Shown: positions 54,084 through 64,000 of the stretch, in pieces | How the letters are laid out: the number at the start of each line of letters is the position of its first letter | How positions within the stretch are numbered: position 1 is the stretch's first letter | Assembly: GCF_049306965.1 (NCBI RefSeq) | Contig: NC_133197.1 | Location: 1,946,501 to 2,010,500 of the forward strand | Length of the DNA: 64,000 bases | Direction: 5' to 3' | Source of the DNA: Danio rerio | Taxonomy: Eukaryota > Chordata > Actinopteri > Cypriniformes > Danionidae | Translations under genes and position numbers: made by a program | The notes under the pieces: generated by a model | The model's database searches: none | What the model saw: the letters and a program-made list of their open reading frames with translations, nothing else | Told to the model about the DNA's origin: nothing

Positions 54084-56701
54084 AACATGTGTCTGAGACT
54101 ATTGCTGATTTTATTCAGCACTCAAAACTTCATAGCAATTCTCATAACTTCAAGTACCACTGTGGTGTTCCTGGATGCAGTCGGATGTATTGCAAAGCAA
54201 ATGTTTTGAGAACACACATGTATAGAAAGCATAAAAGGCTTGCATCATCTGTGCAAACTTGCAAACACTTTAAAACTCCTTTTAAATGTGTGGCACAGTT
54301 TTGTACAGTGACATGTGACACAGTGAGCTCCCTGATCAAGCATTTGAAGTCACACATACAGGAAGGTTTAGAAATCAAATGCCCCGTGAAAGGGTGTGAT
54401 TGCAGCTTTACAGTTTCATCCACTTTAGCTTCACATTTTTCAAGGAGACATAAAAATCTAGATCACACCTTGTTAGATATGTCCAGTCCTGCTGAGCCTG
54501 GTAGTCTTTATAGTCAGTCATGTTCTGATGCTTCTGTTGTCAATGGTAATGAGCTAGAGGGGCAGTTTGCTGTGGATGAAACACTCTACCTACAAAATCT
54601 TGCCCTTCTTTATCTTAAATTACAAGGGAAGCTGTTGTTACCAGCCAGTACCATACAGACCATAATTGAAGACTTTCAAAATGCCCACGAAATTGGACTA
54701 TCTCATTCATTTATGATCTTAAGGAAGAAAATGAAAGAACTTGGAATCCAAGAGGCTACTGCTAGCAACATTATTGATGAGATTAAAAGGGAAGATCTTC
54801 TTAATATGTACAACAGGGGCATTTTGAGCACAGACCAAAAAAGAAAGTCTGTTTATAAAAACATGTTCAACTATGTTGAACCTGTGCCTCTTCTTTTGGG
54901 CAGTGATGAATATGGCAAGGAGTGCTTTGCCCAGTACATTCCTATACGTGAAACATTGTCCACACTATTCAAATGTAAATCTGTAAGAGAGCAATATGTT
55001 GCTACACGTTTTCAACCAACTACTGAAAATGTCATTCGGGATGTAATCGATGGAGAGGGATTTAAGGGCAATAAACTGTTGAAAACAGAGCCTTCCTCTG
55101 TTGGTGTGATCCTGTATCAAGACGCCTTTGAGGTCGTAAACCCACTTGGTTCAGGAAAAAAAAAACACAAGATATTAGCCGTTTACATGACCCTGACGGA
55201 CATTTTGCCTCACAATAGATCCACAGTGGATCACATGCAACTTGTTCTTCTGTGTAGGGAGAAGGATTTCAAATACTTTGGTATGAACAAAGTTTTTGAA
55301 CCATTGATCGCTGATCTCAAAGTTCTAGAGGAGAAGGGCATTTTGACAAATGATGACAAAGTTGTAAAAGGAGCTTTAGTTGCCATTTCAGGAGACAACT
55401 TGGGATCACATTGCATTGGAGGTTTTGTTGAAAATTTCAGTCGGACAAGCCATTTCTGCCGTTACTGCGAGATTGACAGAAATGCATTTACAAACCAACC
55501 ATACACTTGTGGGAGTCCAAGAACTTGCGAATCTTATCAAAGCCATTTGCAAGGTTTAGACACCACTGATACTGTCTCAGCATGCGGCATCAAGATGGAC
55601 TCTCCTTTTAACCAGCTTAATTATTTTCATGTCTGCCAGCCAGGTCTTCCTCCTTGTCTGGGACATGATCTGTTTGAGGGTATTGTGTCTTATGACCTTG
55701 CCTTGTTTATTGGTCACTTGGTTCAGGAGAAGCACTTCACCTACCTACAACTTAACAGATGTAAAAACCAGTTCAGTTATCTGGGAAACGAAGCCAGCAG
55801 CAAACCAGCAGACATATCTCCTTCTAGTGAACGATTAAGTGGCCATGCAGTACAGAATTGGTGCTTTTTGAGGTTGTTACCTCTATTTGTGGGTGACAGA
55901 ATTAAAGATCCTTCTGAAAATGAAGTATGGCAACTCATTCTGCAGCTGAGAGAAATCGTGGAGCTTGTCTGTGCACCAGCTATTACGACAGAACAAGTGG
56001 CATATCTGAAAGTTCTCATTGAAGAATATGTGTTTAGTCGTCAAAGACTATTCCCTGCCTGTTCATTAAAACCCAAGCATCACTATTTGTGCCATTATCC
56101 AGACCTTATTCTTCACTTCGGCCCACTTATTCGCCTCTGGACACTAAGGTTTGAGAGCAAACATGCTTTTTTCAAGCAGTGTGCCAGGAAATTGCATAAC
56201 TTTAAAAATCTTTGCAAAACTCTTGCAGAAAGACACCAACTGTTGCAAGCCTACTTGAGTGAGGGCAGTCTTTTCCCTTCTGCTGTGCATGTTGAGAGAG
56301 GTACAGAGTTTTATGCAAGTGATTACAACGACAAGATCAGAGCATCAGTGGCTGGTCAAGATTTTGAATCGCAGTCTGCAATTGCGTGCAATGAAGTAAC
56401 AGTAAAAGGCACAGTATATCGAAAGGGGATGTGTGTTTTGCTGAAGAGTACTGATGAAGAACTTTCTGTTGGGAAGATTAATCTCATCATTGTTCTTAAC
56501 GAGTCTGTGCAGTTTGTGACTCAGAAACATACTTTTGTGAAGATGAGTGACATGGGGGTCTACTGTGAATTAGGAGTAGCTAACGAGGATTATGTCTGCG
56601 TCAAGCAAGATGATTTGCTGGACTATTATCCTCTTCCGTTGTATAAAATGCATGACACATCACTAATTGCTATCCACCATTCTTTTCCAGAACCAGTTTG
56701 A
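54056..56701 (+). CDS. C2H2-finger TNP2/CACTA-like transposase (or domesticated derivative), 881 aa
   Basis: A single uninterrupted frame; the codon before ATG is TAA, so this start is the first possible. Residues 4-132 hold four C2H2 fingers with C-x4-C spacing (C4/C9/H22/H26, C36/C41/H54/H59, C78/C83/H96/H100, C109/C114/H127/H132). Residues about 350-720 resemble the TNP2-type DDE core of CACTA (CMC) transposases: LYQDAFEVVNPLG (D356), SGDNLGSHCIGGF followed by CRYC (D447), GHDLFEGIV (D538), KPKHHYLCHYP and RFESKHAFFK (E700). D356, D447 or D538, and E700 are the likely catalytic set. Known role of the family: DNA cleavage and strand transfer at inverted ends. No such ends were found bracketing this gene, so it may be a host gene. 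Exact family (CACTA versus KDZ-related) is open. Confidence 0.8.
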   Translation: MFSCKFSSCEHVSETIADFIQHSKLHSNSHNFKYHCGVPGCSRMYCKANVLRTHMYRKHKRLASSVQTCKHFKTPFKCVAQFCTVTCDTVSSLIKHLKSHIQEGLEIKCPVKGCDCSFTVSSTLASHFSRRHKNLDHTLLDMSSPAEPGSLYSQSCSDASVVNGNELEGQFAVDETLYLQNLALLYLKLQGKLLLPASTIQTIIEDFQNAHEIGLSHSFMILRKKMKELGIQEATASNIIDEIKREDLLNMYNRGILSTDQKRKSVYKNMFNYVEPVPLLLGSDEYGKECFAQYIPIRETLSTLFKCKSVREQYVATRFQPTTENVIRDVIDGEGFKGNKLLKTEPSSVGVILYQDAFEVVNPLGSGKKKHKILAVYMTLTDILPHNRSTVDHMQLVLLCREKDFKYFGMNKVFEPLIADLKVLEEKGILTNDDKVVKGALVAISGDNLGSHCIGGFVENFSRTSHFCRYCEIDRNAFTNQPYTCGSPRTCESYQSHLQGLDTTDTVSACGIKMDSPFNQLNYFHVCQPGLPPCLGHDLFEGIVSYDLALFIGHLVQEKHFTYLQLNRCKNQFSYLGNEASSKPADISPSSERLSGHAVQNWCFLRLLPLFVGDRIKDPSENEVWQLILQLREIVELVCAPAITTEQVAYLKVLIEEYVFSRQRLFPACSLKPKHHYLCHYPDLILHFGPLIRLWTLRFESKHAFFKQCARKLHNFKNLCKTLAERHQLLQAYLSEGSLFPSAVHVERGTEFYASDYNDKIRASVAGQDFESQSAIACNEVTVKGTVYRKGMCVLLKSTDEELSVGKINLIIVLNESVQFVTQKHTFVKMSDMGVYCELGVANEDYVCVKQDDLLDYYPLPLYKMHDTSLIAIHHSFPEPV

Positions 56702-56898
56702 GCTGGCACCTGAAAGGTAGCTGGAATTGTGGAGACAAGAAGAGCTAACAGGTTAGGCATAAATTGATAGAAAAGATGTAAACTTTTTGGTTATGCTTTT
56801 TAATAACATAGGCCCTCAACATAATATCCTTATCTATGAAATGTACAGTAAAACATGTTCTCTTCAAAGTAATTAAGAAAAAGTAAATGGTAACATTT
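56702..56898 (+). other. 3' flank of transposase ORF with possible donor
   Basis: AGAGCTAACAG|GTTAGG at about 56751 could be a weak donor allowing splicing on to 58056. No polyadenylation signal of standard form is seen close to the stop. Confidence 0.3.
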
Positions 56899-57735
56899 TG
56901 CATAGTTTAAAATTTTTAAGTCAATGTATCACTTATCAAAGACAATTTAGGCTTACTGTCAGTTTGTTGTTGTGGTTTAAAAAAAAAAAAACCTGCCAGT
57001 ACTAAACCTAACTTTATCAAAATATTGTTTTCTAAACAGTTGCTTCTTAAATTTTAAAGTTCAATACATCTAGAGACAGTTCATACTTTGTTTTGTCATT
57101 TTGTTGCTTGAGACACTTTTGCTGACTACATGTATTTATCTATATACTGTAGCTGTAAATAGTTCATTTGTGTTTCTGCATAGTTTAAAATTTTTAAAGT
57201 CAATTTATCACTTATCAAAGACATTTTAGGCTTACTGTCAGTTTGTTGTTGTGGTTATAAAAAAAAAAAAAAAAACTTGCCAATTCTAAACCTAACTTTA
57301 TCAAAATATTGTTTTCTAAACTGTTTCTTAAATTTTAAAGTTCAATACATCTAGAGACAGTTCATACTTTGTTTTGTCATTTTGTTGCTTGAGACACTTT
57401 TGCTGACTACATGTATTTATCTTTATACTGTAGCTGTAAATAGTTCATTTGTGTTCCTGCATAGTTTTTTTTTTAAAATTAAGTCAATTTATCACTTATC
57501 AAAGACATTTTAGGTTTACTGGCAGCTTTTAGTTGTAGTTTAAATAAAAATAAAAAAAACCCTGCCAGTACTAAATCTAACTTTATCAAAATATTGTTTT
57601 CTAAACTGTTTCTTAAATTTAAAAGTTCAATACATCTAGAGACAGTTCATACTTTTTGTGTTGCTTAATACACTTTTGCTGACTACATGTATTCATCTAT
57701 ATACTGTAGCTGTAAATAGTTCATTTGTGTTCCTC
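56899..57735. repeat. Tandem triplication, about 280 bp per unit
   Basis: Units start at GCATAGTTT at 56899, 57178 and 57460 (lengths about 279, 282 and 275). Shared blocks include CACTTATCAAAGACA, TTCAATACATCTAGAGACAG and CTGTAGCTGTAAATAGTTCA. The third unit is the most diverged. Confidence 0.93.
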
Positions 57736-58055
57736 ATTGAATATAGCGCATACGAAAAATATCTTGTAATATCTTTTTGGGGAAATGTTTAAAAAGTTTG
57801 AGGTTTAATTTTAACAACCCTACACCATTTGTAAACAAAAAGACCAAAACTGTTGATACAACATTTGAAATTGAAGATGTAATGATGCATTATATTAACA
57901 CGGTCTTTGTGACAAAAATTTTCTTAAACTCACAAACTCTTAATGATTAGGTCAGAAATGATTAGGTGTAAAGTTCCTGTTTTTTAGGTTTAGCATTTTG
58001 CATTAATAATACAAATGTTTATTAATTGTTTTAACATCTGCCAAACACTTTTCAG
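57736..58055 (+). other. Region upstream of SAM gene exon
   Basis: AT-rich, ending in the acceptor ATCTGCCAAACACTTTTCAG. No separate promoter signals are obvious, which is why a shared leader exon is suggested. Confidence 0.4.
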
Positions 58056-58058
58056 AAA

Positions 58059-58254
58059 ATGGATGAAGTAATGATGAAAGATTTGGTGTTGTCATTCTTA
58101 CCGGGCCTCTCCGTTGAAACTCTGACTTCACTACTGAGTTTCTTGCAAGAAATTGGCGTGGAAAGCAAGGAAGATCTTGCTTTGGTACAAGAAAAAGATC
58201 TAGAGAAATACCTTCGACCTATTCAGTGTCGGAAGTTACTAAATGGCTTTCAAG
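58059..58254 (+). CDS. SAMD3-like gene, first coding exon: SAM domain
   Basis: The exon starts at 58056 after TTTTCAG; ATG at 58059 sits in a good context (AAAATGG). It codes 65 residues and leaves a phase-1 G at AG|GTAAAA. The protein reads MDEVMMKDLVLSFLPGLSVE, then LLSFLQEIGVESKEDLALV and EKDLEKYLRPIQCRKLLNGF, a helical SAM-like domain ending in the PIQ.RKLL motif of fish 'sterile alpha motif domain-containing 3-like' proteins. SAM domains mediate protein-protein or homotypic binding. The rest of the protein lies in exons at 61419 and 62949. Confidence 0.82.
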
Positions 58255-58892
58255 GTAAAATTTTATTTATTAATTTTTAATTACTTTTGGTTGGGTTTTT
58301 GGTTTGGTTTTGCTAAAAAATAATAATTGAGTCATATATAATATTTTTTTTGAAAAGTAAATGAACTAACAAAGCTGTATCAAATTATGAAGCAGCTAAC
58401 ATTACATGACAAATAGAAGTACATTAATATCAAACATTAACCTATTTTTGTTATTGCATGACAAATGGTGTAGAAACAATATATTGCTATTAAAACAATT
58501 ATTTAAATAGAAATTTTAATACATGACAATACATACATACATACATACAAATACCCCAGTTTGTCTTGGCGGCATGAATTAAATGTTCATGAGTGAAAGT
58601 GAATCTGCCAAACCGCAGTTAAAATCAGGCATCCTGCTGATTTGATTCAGAAAGGCACTTTTTTGTCAGATGGCTCACCGGTCAGGTGTACATCCACGCT
58701 AAAATATTAAGCTGAAAGTCATCATCGCTTGCATAGAATAGACCCAGCTCCCAACCCAACATTGAGAAGAGATTAACAGCAATATTTAATGTGTGGTAAG
58801 AGTCTCGCGTAAACGCAACATGTTAACACTGACAACGGCCCACCACTAGTATATATCAAGTGTGTTTGTGTGTATATATACACACACACACA
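58255..58892 (+). other. Intron of SAM gene, first part
   Basis: 58526-58549 is an (ATAC)n tract; 58855-58893 is a TG/TA/AC palindromic run. 58555-58850 is not recognised. The rest is AT-rich. Confidence 0.45.
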
Positions 58893-59168
58893 AAGTTAGA
58901 ATTATTAGTCTTCCTGAATTATTAGCATTTGTGATAACTAATCTATTTTTTCTTTGCCATGATGACATTAAATAATATTCGACTAGACATTTTTCAAGAC
59001 ACTTCTATACAGCTTAAAGTGGCATTTAAAGGCTTAACTAGGGTAATTAGGTTAACTAGGCAAGTTAGGGTTTTAGAAATGTGTTAAAAAATATGTTACA
59101 GAAATTGGGGAACAAATTTACTTGGGGAGAAAAAATTCAGGATGGCTAATAATTCTGACCTCAACTCT
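58893..59168. mobile_element. Tc1-like MITE fragment
   Basis: Ends GGCTAATAATTCTGACCTCAACT, with internal TTAGGTTAACTAGGCAAGTT, the same family as 40309-40564 but keeping the other internal part. Left end is diverged. Confidence 0.75.
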
Positions 59169-59176
59169 ATATATAA

Positions 59177-60502
59177 CAGGGCTCGAAATTGCGACCATTT
59201 TGGTCGCATATGCGCCCGAAAATTAATCTATGCGACCTCATAATATATTTGGGCGCATTAGTGCGACTGCAGATAATGGTTGTAGTGCGACCTGTTTTGA
59301 TTTTTTTGTAAAAACGTGCTGAATCGCTCTTCTCTGCCGCTATATTGGTTCATATTAGCTGTCATTCACTCAAGGTATTCCGCTGTCAGATGACAGGGAA
59401 GGAGCTTTTATGACCACGGGAAATGCAAACGGCTGAAGAGTAAAAACTTAAAGCACACAGGTTTGCAAACCCCACCTAAAATTGAGGTGCAGATGAGAGC
59501 GATCATGACACGTCACGTGGTGAATAATGATCCGCCAGCTGAGATCAATCGAGTACGCGCTTCTTGGAGAAGGCGCCCGAATCTCCATGCGTCGCATTCA
59601 CTTCGTGTTCAGCGCAAATGTCCGCTAAAAGTCAAATCTAATACTGTACATATCATCGCCAAAGAAGCTCGCCTTTACTAAGTTTACACTGAAACTGCGG
59701 CTCATAACAAACAAAAAAAATCTTGCGCTGCCTGCTCATAAATTGGGTCGGCTGACTCGCCAGCTTTTCCACAAACACAGAAAAATGAAGATCATCTCAG
59801 ACTGAACCTTTAAATTGACACAAACTGAAACCAAAACTTTTAAAGAGTGATAGAAGTGAGACTTTACTTTCTTTCTTTAGTCTATTCTTTTATGAGGTGT
59901 ATATTATTTTTTTTATTTAGTTACTGATGACTGCTTTGCAGCTTTCATCATTGAATTGAATGATTTATTATAATCTTTTGTTTGTTTTGTAGCAGAAATA
60001 TTATTTATTAAATTGACATGCATATAAAAACAGCAGTACAAAATAAATATTTCTTACTGCAATGCTTCATTTTTGTTTGATGCAAACTATACAATTATTT
60101 TTCATAAAGTAACAGACTTTTTATAGCAGATAACCTACATTCATGCACATTCAAGGCAGTATCATAATGAGAAATGGAATTCATTGTTACTATTATTGTC
60201 ATTTTCATCATCACTAATATTCTATGGCCTATTTATTAGACATTCATTTTGGAATTATTGCACACAAATATCAATGTCTTCGCAGCATTAGTTAGATAGT
60301 TGTTTCTGGTTTTTGTCAGTCCTATTAATGTTGTTTTAAAATACAATAAATCCCTTAAAAAGCAATTTGCAGCGGTGCTCAATAATTTTTGGTGGGTGCT
60401 CCTAAATTTTTTCTGGTGCTCCTAAATTTATTTTGGTGCTCCTAAATATTTGAAGTTGGGAGCACCGATGCTACCAAGTAAAAATGTTAATTTCAAGCCC
60501 TG
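59177..60502. mobile_element. CAGGGCTCGAAATT-type DNA transposon, copy 2 (SAM gene intron)
   Basis: CAGGGCTCGAAATTGCGACC at the left and GTTAATTTCAAGCCCTG at the right are inverted; TATAA lies on both sides. It is near identical to 17122-18477 along its whole length. No transposase frame. Confidence 0.8.
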
Positions 60503-61418
60503 TATAATAATTAAATCTGTAATGAAAACATTTAAAGTATTTATATTGCACAACAAACGGTCTAGAAACATAATTTTGCTATTCAACTAATATTTATAAA
60601 GTGTAGAACTATAATTATGTTAATTATATTCAGAATGATTGTTAATTTTATATATTATAATAAATAATATATTATATAAAAAATGACAAAAAAAAACATA
60701 ATAATACATAATTGTTTTTGGTAATATTGCCTGTCCTAATGTAGTGTTAATTTTTATACAAGGCAGAATATAAATTTGTAAGACCAAGGCCAAGTGAACA
60801 TGAAATTTACTAACCTTTTTTAACTTAGTTATTCTCTATTTATTTACTTAAGTGTTTTTTTTTTTGGTCAGAAATAAATACAAAGTTATAATACTACTTC
60901 AGTATCTGTGTCTGCAACATTTTTTCTTTAATTTAACAGATTTAACCGTTTTATGACTTTTTTTTTCTCCAGTTTCTTTAAATTCTGAATTAATTGCATG
61001 AAATTATTGACTGAAAGCCAGACATACATACTTTACTTTTCACATCCAATCTCATTACTCATTACTTATAATAACTAGTTTTAACTAATTAAATCTCTTG
61101 CTTTTTTAAGTTGGTAGTTGAAATTCTTTTTACAGTACTGTAGTTATGTGCCCCAGGAACACATGCCCTACACTTTTAAAATCAATTCTTAAAGCAGGAA
61201 AACTGGGCATATGTACTTTTCTATTAAAATCTGAAATTGCTGTCCCAGGACACTACCGCTGTTTTAAATGATCACAAAATTTAAAAAAAAATAACCGAAT
61301 GCTGGAAAAATGCATGTTGGGAGGGGCCAATTGATTATTATGGGTATGATTTGTTATTGGGTATTTGGTACATACTGAAAAAGCTTGCACTCCTCATGTA
61401 AAAACTTTTTTTTTGCAG
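60503..61418 (+). other. Intron of SAM gene, last part
   Basis: AT-rich, with no transposon ends or genes seen, ending in the strong acceptor CTTTTTTTTTGCAG. Confidence 0.5.
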
Positions 61419-62177
61419 GATTTGCAGTAGTTCAACTGGAAATGATTCCTGTGCCCTCTACATCTTTTGACCCTACTTTCCTTAAAGCTCCTCCCACTGT
61501 ACCTCCCAGCATAGTTTCACCTCCCTCCTTGCAGATTGGCAGACCATGGCATGCAGAATTTCAAGTGAATTGGGATAGGATGCCAGCCGCAATTCGCAAA
61601 GCAATTGCAGAAAAAGCAAGACCAATTCCTGGCGAAAGAAAAGATATGGTGAAGGCAGTGGTGGATCAAATATTAGATCATGATCCTAACCCAACAAGAG
61701 CAATGTGTCACAACATTGCTCGAAGCATTATAAGGACCCATCCAGAGTGCTTTGCTGATATGTCAAAAAATGGAGACATCATTGGTGATGGCTGTTATTC
61801 TCTTCTGCAGCAAATTAAAACTAGAGTTGAATATAAGAACAGGAGCAACACCCTGGTGAGACGCCGCAAAGAGAGAAGGCCACAAAGTGAAGTACCAGAT
61901 GAAAGCAGAGACAAAAAAAAAAAAAGAGGTCCTGTTGATCAGTATGGCTGTGTTAGATGGAGTCCGGAATTTCCTCTTGGTGAAACAGAGGCATCTTTAG
62001 ATGAAATGAAAAGCCATCTCCTTACCTTGTACTCAGTGGAAGGCATGAGTGGTGCTGAGACTGCTGAGCCTTTTATGGAGAAGACATATGTCATCCAGAG
62101 GCGCTTTCTTAACAGTGTGCCTGCACCATCAATTGCCATGGTTAAAGAGGAATGGCCTTTTCTCTTCTCTTTAAGAG
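61419..62177 (+). CDS. SAMD3-like gene, central coding exon
   Basis: Joined to the first exon through a split Gly codon (G|GA), then FAVVQLEMIPVPSTSFDP and a Pro-rich linker. Next comes the conserved domain of the SAMD3-like family: PWHAEFQVNWDRMPAAIR, DMVKAVVDQILDHDPNPTRA, HPECFADMSKNG, IGDGCYSLLQQIKTRVE. A basic stretch (RRRKERR ... KKKKRG) could be a nuclear localisation signal. Then RWSPEFPLGETEASLDE and EEWPFLFSLR follow, ending with a split codon at G|GTATTT (62177). The reading frame is continuous across both junctions and has no damage. Function in fish is not known; family proteins are multi-copy. Confidence 0.85.
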
Positions 62178-62948
62178 GTATTTCCCTTTTCAACTTATAA
62201 ATCACAAGGCACATTGCATGAGGGGCACATAGTATAACTAAAAAATAAAAATGCAAATTCAAATGTCATTGAAAAACAATCAGAGGCATGCTGCAGTATT
62301 AAAATGTATTGGACTAGAGCAGTGGTGCTCAATCCTGTTCCTGGAGATCGACCTTCCTGCAAATTTCAGCTCCAACCCTGATCAAACACACCTGAACCAA
62401 TTAATTAAGACCTGAACAGCACTTGATAATTACAGGCAGGTGTATTTGATATGGGTTGCAACTGAAATCTGCAGGGAGGTCGATCTCCAGGAACAGGATT
62501 GGTCACACCTGGACTAGAGCTTACAAATTATATACACTTTAATATCTAACTACATGCTTGAATGAAAAAATAGTGTGGATGTTTTTGTACTTCATGTTAT
62601 ATAGAGTTAAACTTGATATCCACTTTTAATACAAAGCTGTCTAGAATACGTGATTCTGATTGGTCAGTTACATTACAAGGTATGTTATTCCAAGATGATA
62701 ACAACCCCCTGGATGTACTATTCCCATGCTAAAATAGTCAATGCATTTCTCTAATGTAAAATACAAATTACCATAAAAGAGAGCCTTGGACTGCTCAAAA
62801 TTAGATTTACATTTTACTTTTTTTGGTTTGAAACTACATTCCAGCCATAAAACAAGCCCTTAAGAAGATAAAGGCATACCTAACAATATCAAAAGACCCT
62901 TTGCAATATCAATAAAACTGAGCAATGCTTCTTCTCTATTATTTTCAG
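62178..62948 (+). other. SAM gene intron with hAT MITE
   Basis: Contains the MITE at 62320-62511. The remainder has no recognised content. Acceptor TATTATTTTCAG at 62948. Confidence 0.6.
62320..62511. mobile_element. Palindromic 192-bp hAT MITE, copy 3
   Basis: CAGTGGTGCTCAATCCTG to GATTGGTCACACCTG with perfect 8-bp duplications GACTAGAG (62312-62319 and 62512-62519). The halves are largely inverted (GGAGATCGACCTTCC versus GGAGGTCGATCTCC). Related to the copies at 20447 and 22304. Confidence 0.9.
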
Positions 62949-63187
62949 GTATTTTTTCTCATTTTTCTGTCTTGACCGATGTGTCCATCCTCATGAAGTT
63001 CCGAGAGGCCCTGGAAACCAAAGGGAGCACCCTTTTGAAGTTTTGCAGAAAAACCAATTGTCATCATGGGGTTAAGGATGTTTTGGATTCTTTTGAACCG
63101 GATGTTTCAAACAAGGCTGCATGCATTCTTTTACTGCTCCTGGCCTATTTCAAAGAGCCAAAGGATGCCATTGTGCTTGAGGCTGAT
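62949..63187 (+). CDS. SAMD3-like gene, third coding exon
   Basis: The split Gly codon continues GIFSHFSVLTDVSILMKF, then KTNCHHGVKDVLDSFEPD and AACILLLLLAYFKEPKDAI, ending VLEAD at GAT|GTGAGT in phase 0. This matches the C-terminal domain of SAMD3-like proteins (helical, with the LLLLAYFKE signature). Running total is about 398 residues. Members usually continue with a further conserved segment, not clearly seen here; the 3' end of the gene may be missing, beyond the window or changed. Confidence 0.82.
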
Positions 63188-64000
63188 GTGAGTATATTTA
63201 TTATTTTGACATTAGTATTAGGCCTATTGTTTGTTAAAAATTGTACATATACTGTACTTGTATAACCCTTTTTTAGGCTTGTAACCTCTTAAGTGCTTCT
63301 GTCTGTTTCAGCCCGAACACCACTGATAATCACACAATCACGCTCACTCACTCAAACACAAGTATGATATTGTTATCATGGGCACATTATATTTAATAAA
63401 TAATTATTTATTAGCTAAAATTTAAAGTGGTTTCAGAATATTCAGGTTGTTGTATTGTCAATAGTTGTCATCACAACACCAAATGCATGAAGACTTTATT
63501 GGCTGTTTATTTTCAAAGATTAACATTTTATCATAGTAATCTGGAACGAGACGTGCTGGAGATACTTATTAAAAGTGTTCTAACCAGTTAGATTACACTG
63601 TAAAATAAATCTTCATTTGTTAATAGTAATTAGACCAAACTCACAATGACAACTACAAAAGCATTGATTAGTCCTAATGACGTTGATTTCTTAGTTAACG
63701 TGTAATAACTCAATAAAACAAAACTTGTTTTATTAAACATAGCTAACAATATAATTCAGTTGTATTTTTTTTATTAACATAAATGGGTTATTTCTTGTTT
63801 ACTAACGAGATCTTACTATTTTCCATAATATACACTTGATTGATCTGAACATTTATATACAATAAAAGTTTGTAATTATACCTGTTAAAGTAACTCTTAT
63901 TGGAGCCTTTGCCATTATTGTTATATCACAGCATGATAAAAGATTCATCAACTATTTTATCATTGGCTTTAAAACTAGCTGTGCATAGAGACCATTAATG
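63188..64000 (+). other. Downstream of SAM gene exon 3; possible short terminal exon
   Basis: An acceptor CTTCTGTCTGTTTCAG precedes 63312, where in-frame reading gives P-E-H-H and TGA; AATAAA lies at 63395-63400. This could be a short final exon, but the acceptor could also belong to a decayed longer one. 63420-64000 is AT-rich with no recognised content. Confidence 0.35.

Noticed and set aside
61939-62262. 107-codon minus-strand frame
   Set aside because: Opposite the conserved SAMD3-like exon and its donor; no independent support.

Overview
The window looks like teleost DNA, most probably zebrafish (Danio rerio). The reasons are a DANA-type tRNA-derived SINE, a 5S-rRNA-derived SINE3, Tc1-like elements with Sleeping-Beauty-type ends, many hAT, TTAA-class and 3-bp-TSD DNA transposons, and a tandem family of C2H2 zinc-finger genes with a fish-type (FINZ-like) acidic N-terminus. 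The zinc-finger clusters of zebrafish chromosome 4 would fit, but that placement is inference.

Region 1 (about 1-39.6 kb) is a tandem array of closely related C2H2 genes, all on the + strand. Each complete unit has a promoter with a CRE (TGACGTCA) and an E2F-like box, a non-coding first exon ending in GAGCTGAG|GTGAGT, a short second exon coding MSDPEPCRIKQEETEELI, and one long terminal exon with an acidic block and 7 to 13 fingers. The window holds the end of gene A (1-754), complete genes B (6.9-9.4 kb), C (16.3-20.3 kb) and D (24.3-31.9 kb), a terminal exon with no first or second exon of its own (36594-37318), and an orphan promoter/exon 1 (39.3 kb). The DNA between genes is also duplicated. 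It carries a decayed BED zinc-finger exon of hAT origin, and because the duplicates act as empty sites for each other, many insertions can be bounded to the base.

Region 2 (about 39.6-45.2 kb) has no recognisable host gene. It holds a Tc1-like MITE, a 3.3-kb segment edged by six copies of a 14-mer (GTTACGGACGTGAC), hAT remnants and a direct repeat.

Region 3 (about 45.2-64 kb) carries a two-gene module on the + strand: an intact 881-codon protein with four C2H2 fingers and a TNP2/CACTA-like DDE transposase core (54056-56701), followed by a multi-exon gene of the SAM-domain 'SAMD3-like' family (58056 to at least 63187). Candidate non-coding leader exons lie at about 45.3 kb and 53.5 kb. The intron between them is almost filled by a 7.8-kb segment bounded by CCCAGATAGCA inverted ends, with a different minisatellite just inside each end and a small spliced, apparently non-coding transcription unit in the middle. 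The shared leader and the pairing of transposase with SAM protein are the most interesting features of the window. No prokaryotic features, CRISPR arrays or functional tRNA/rRNA genes were seen.
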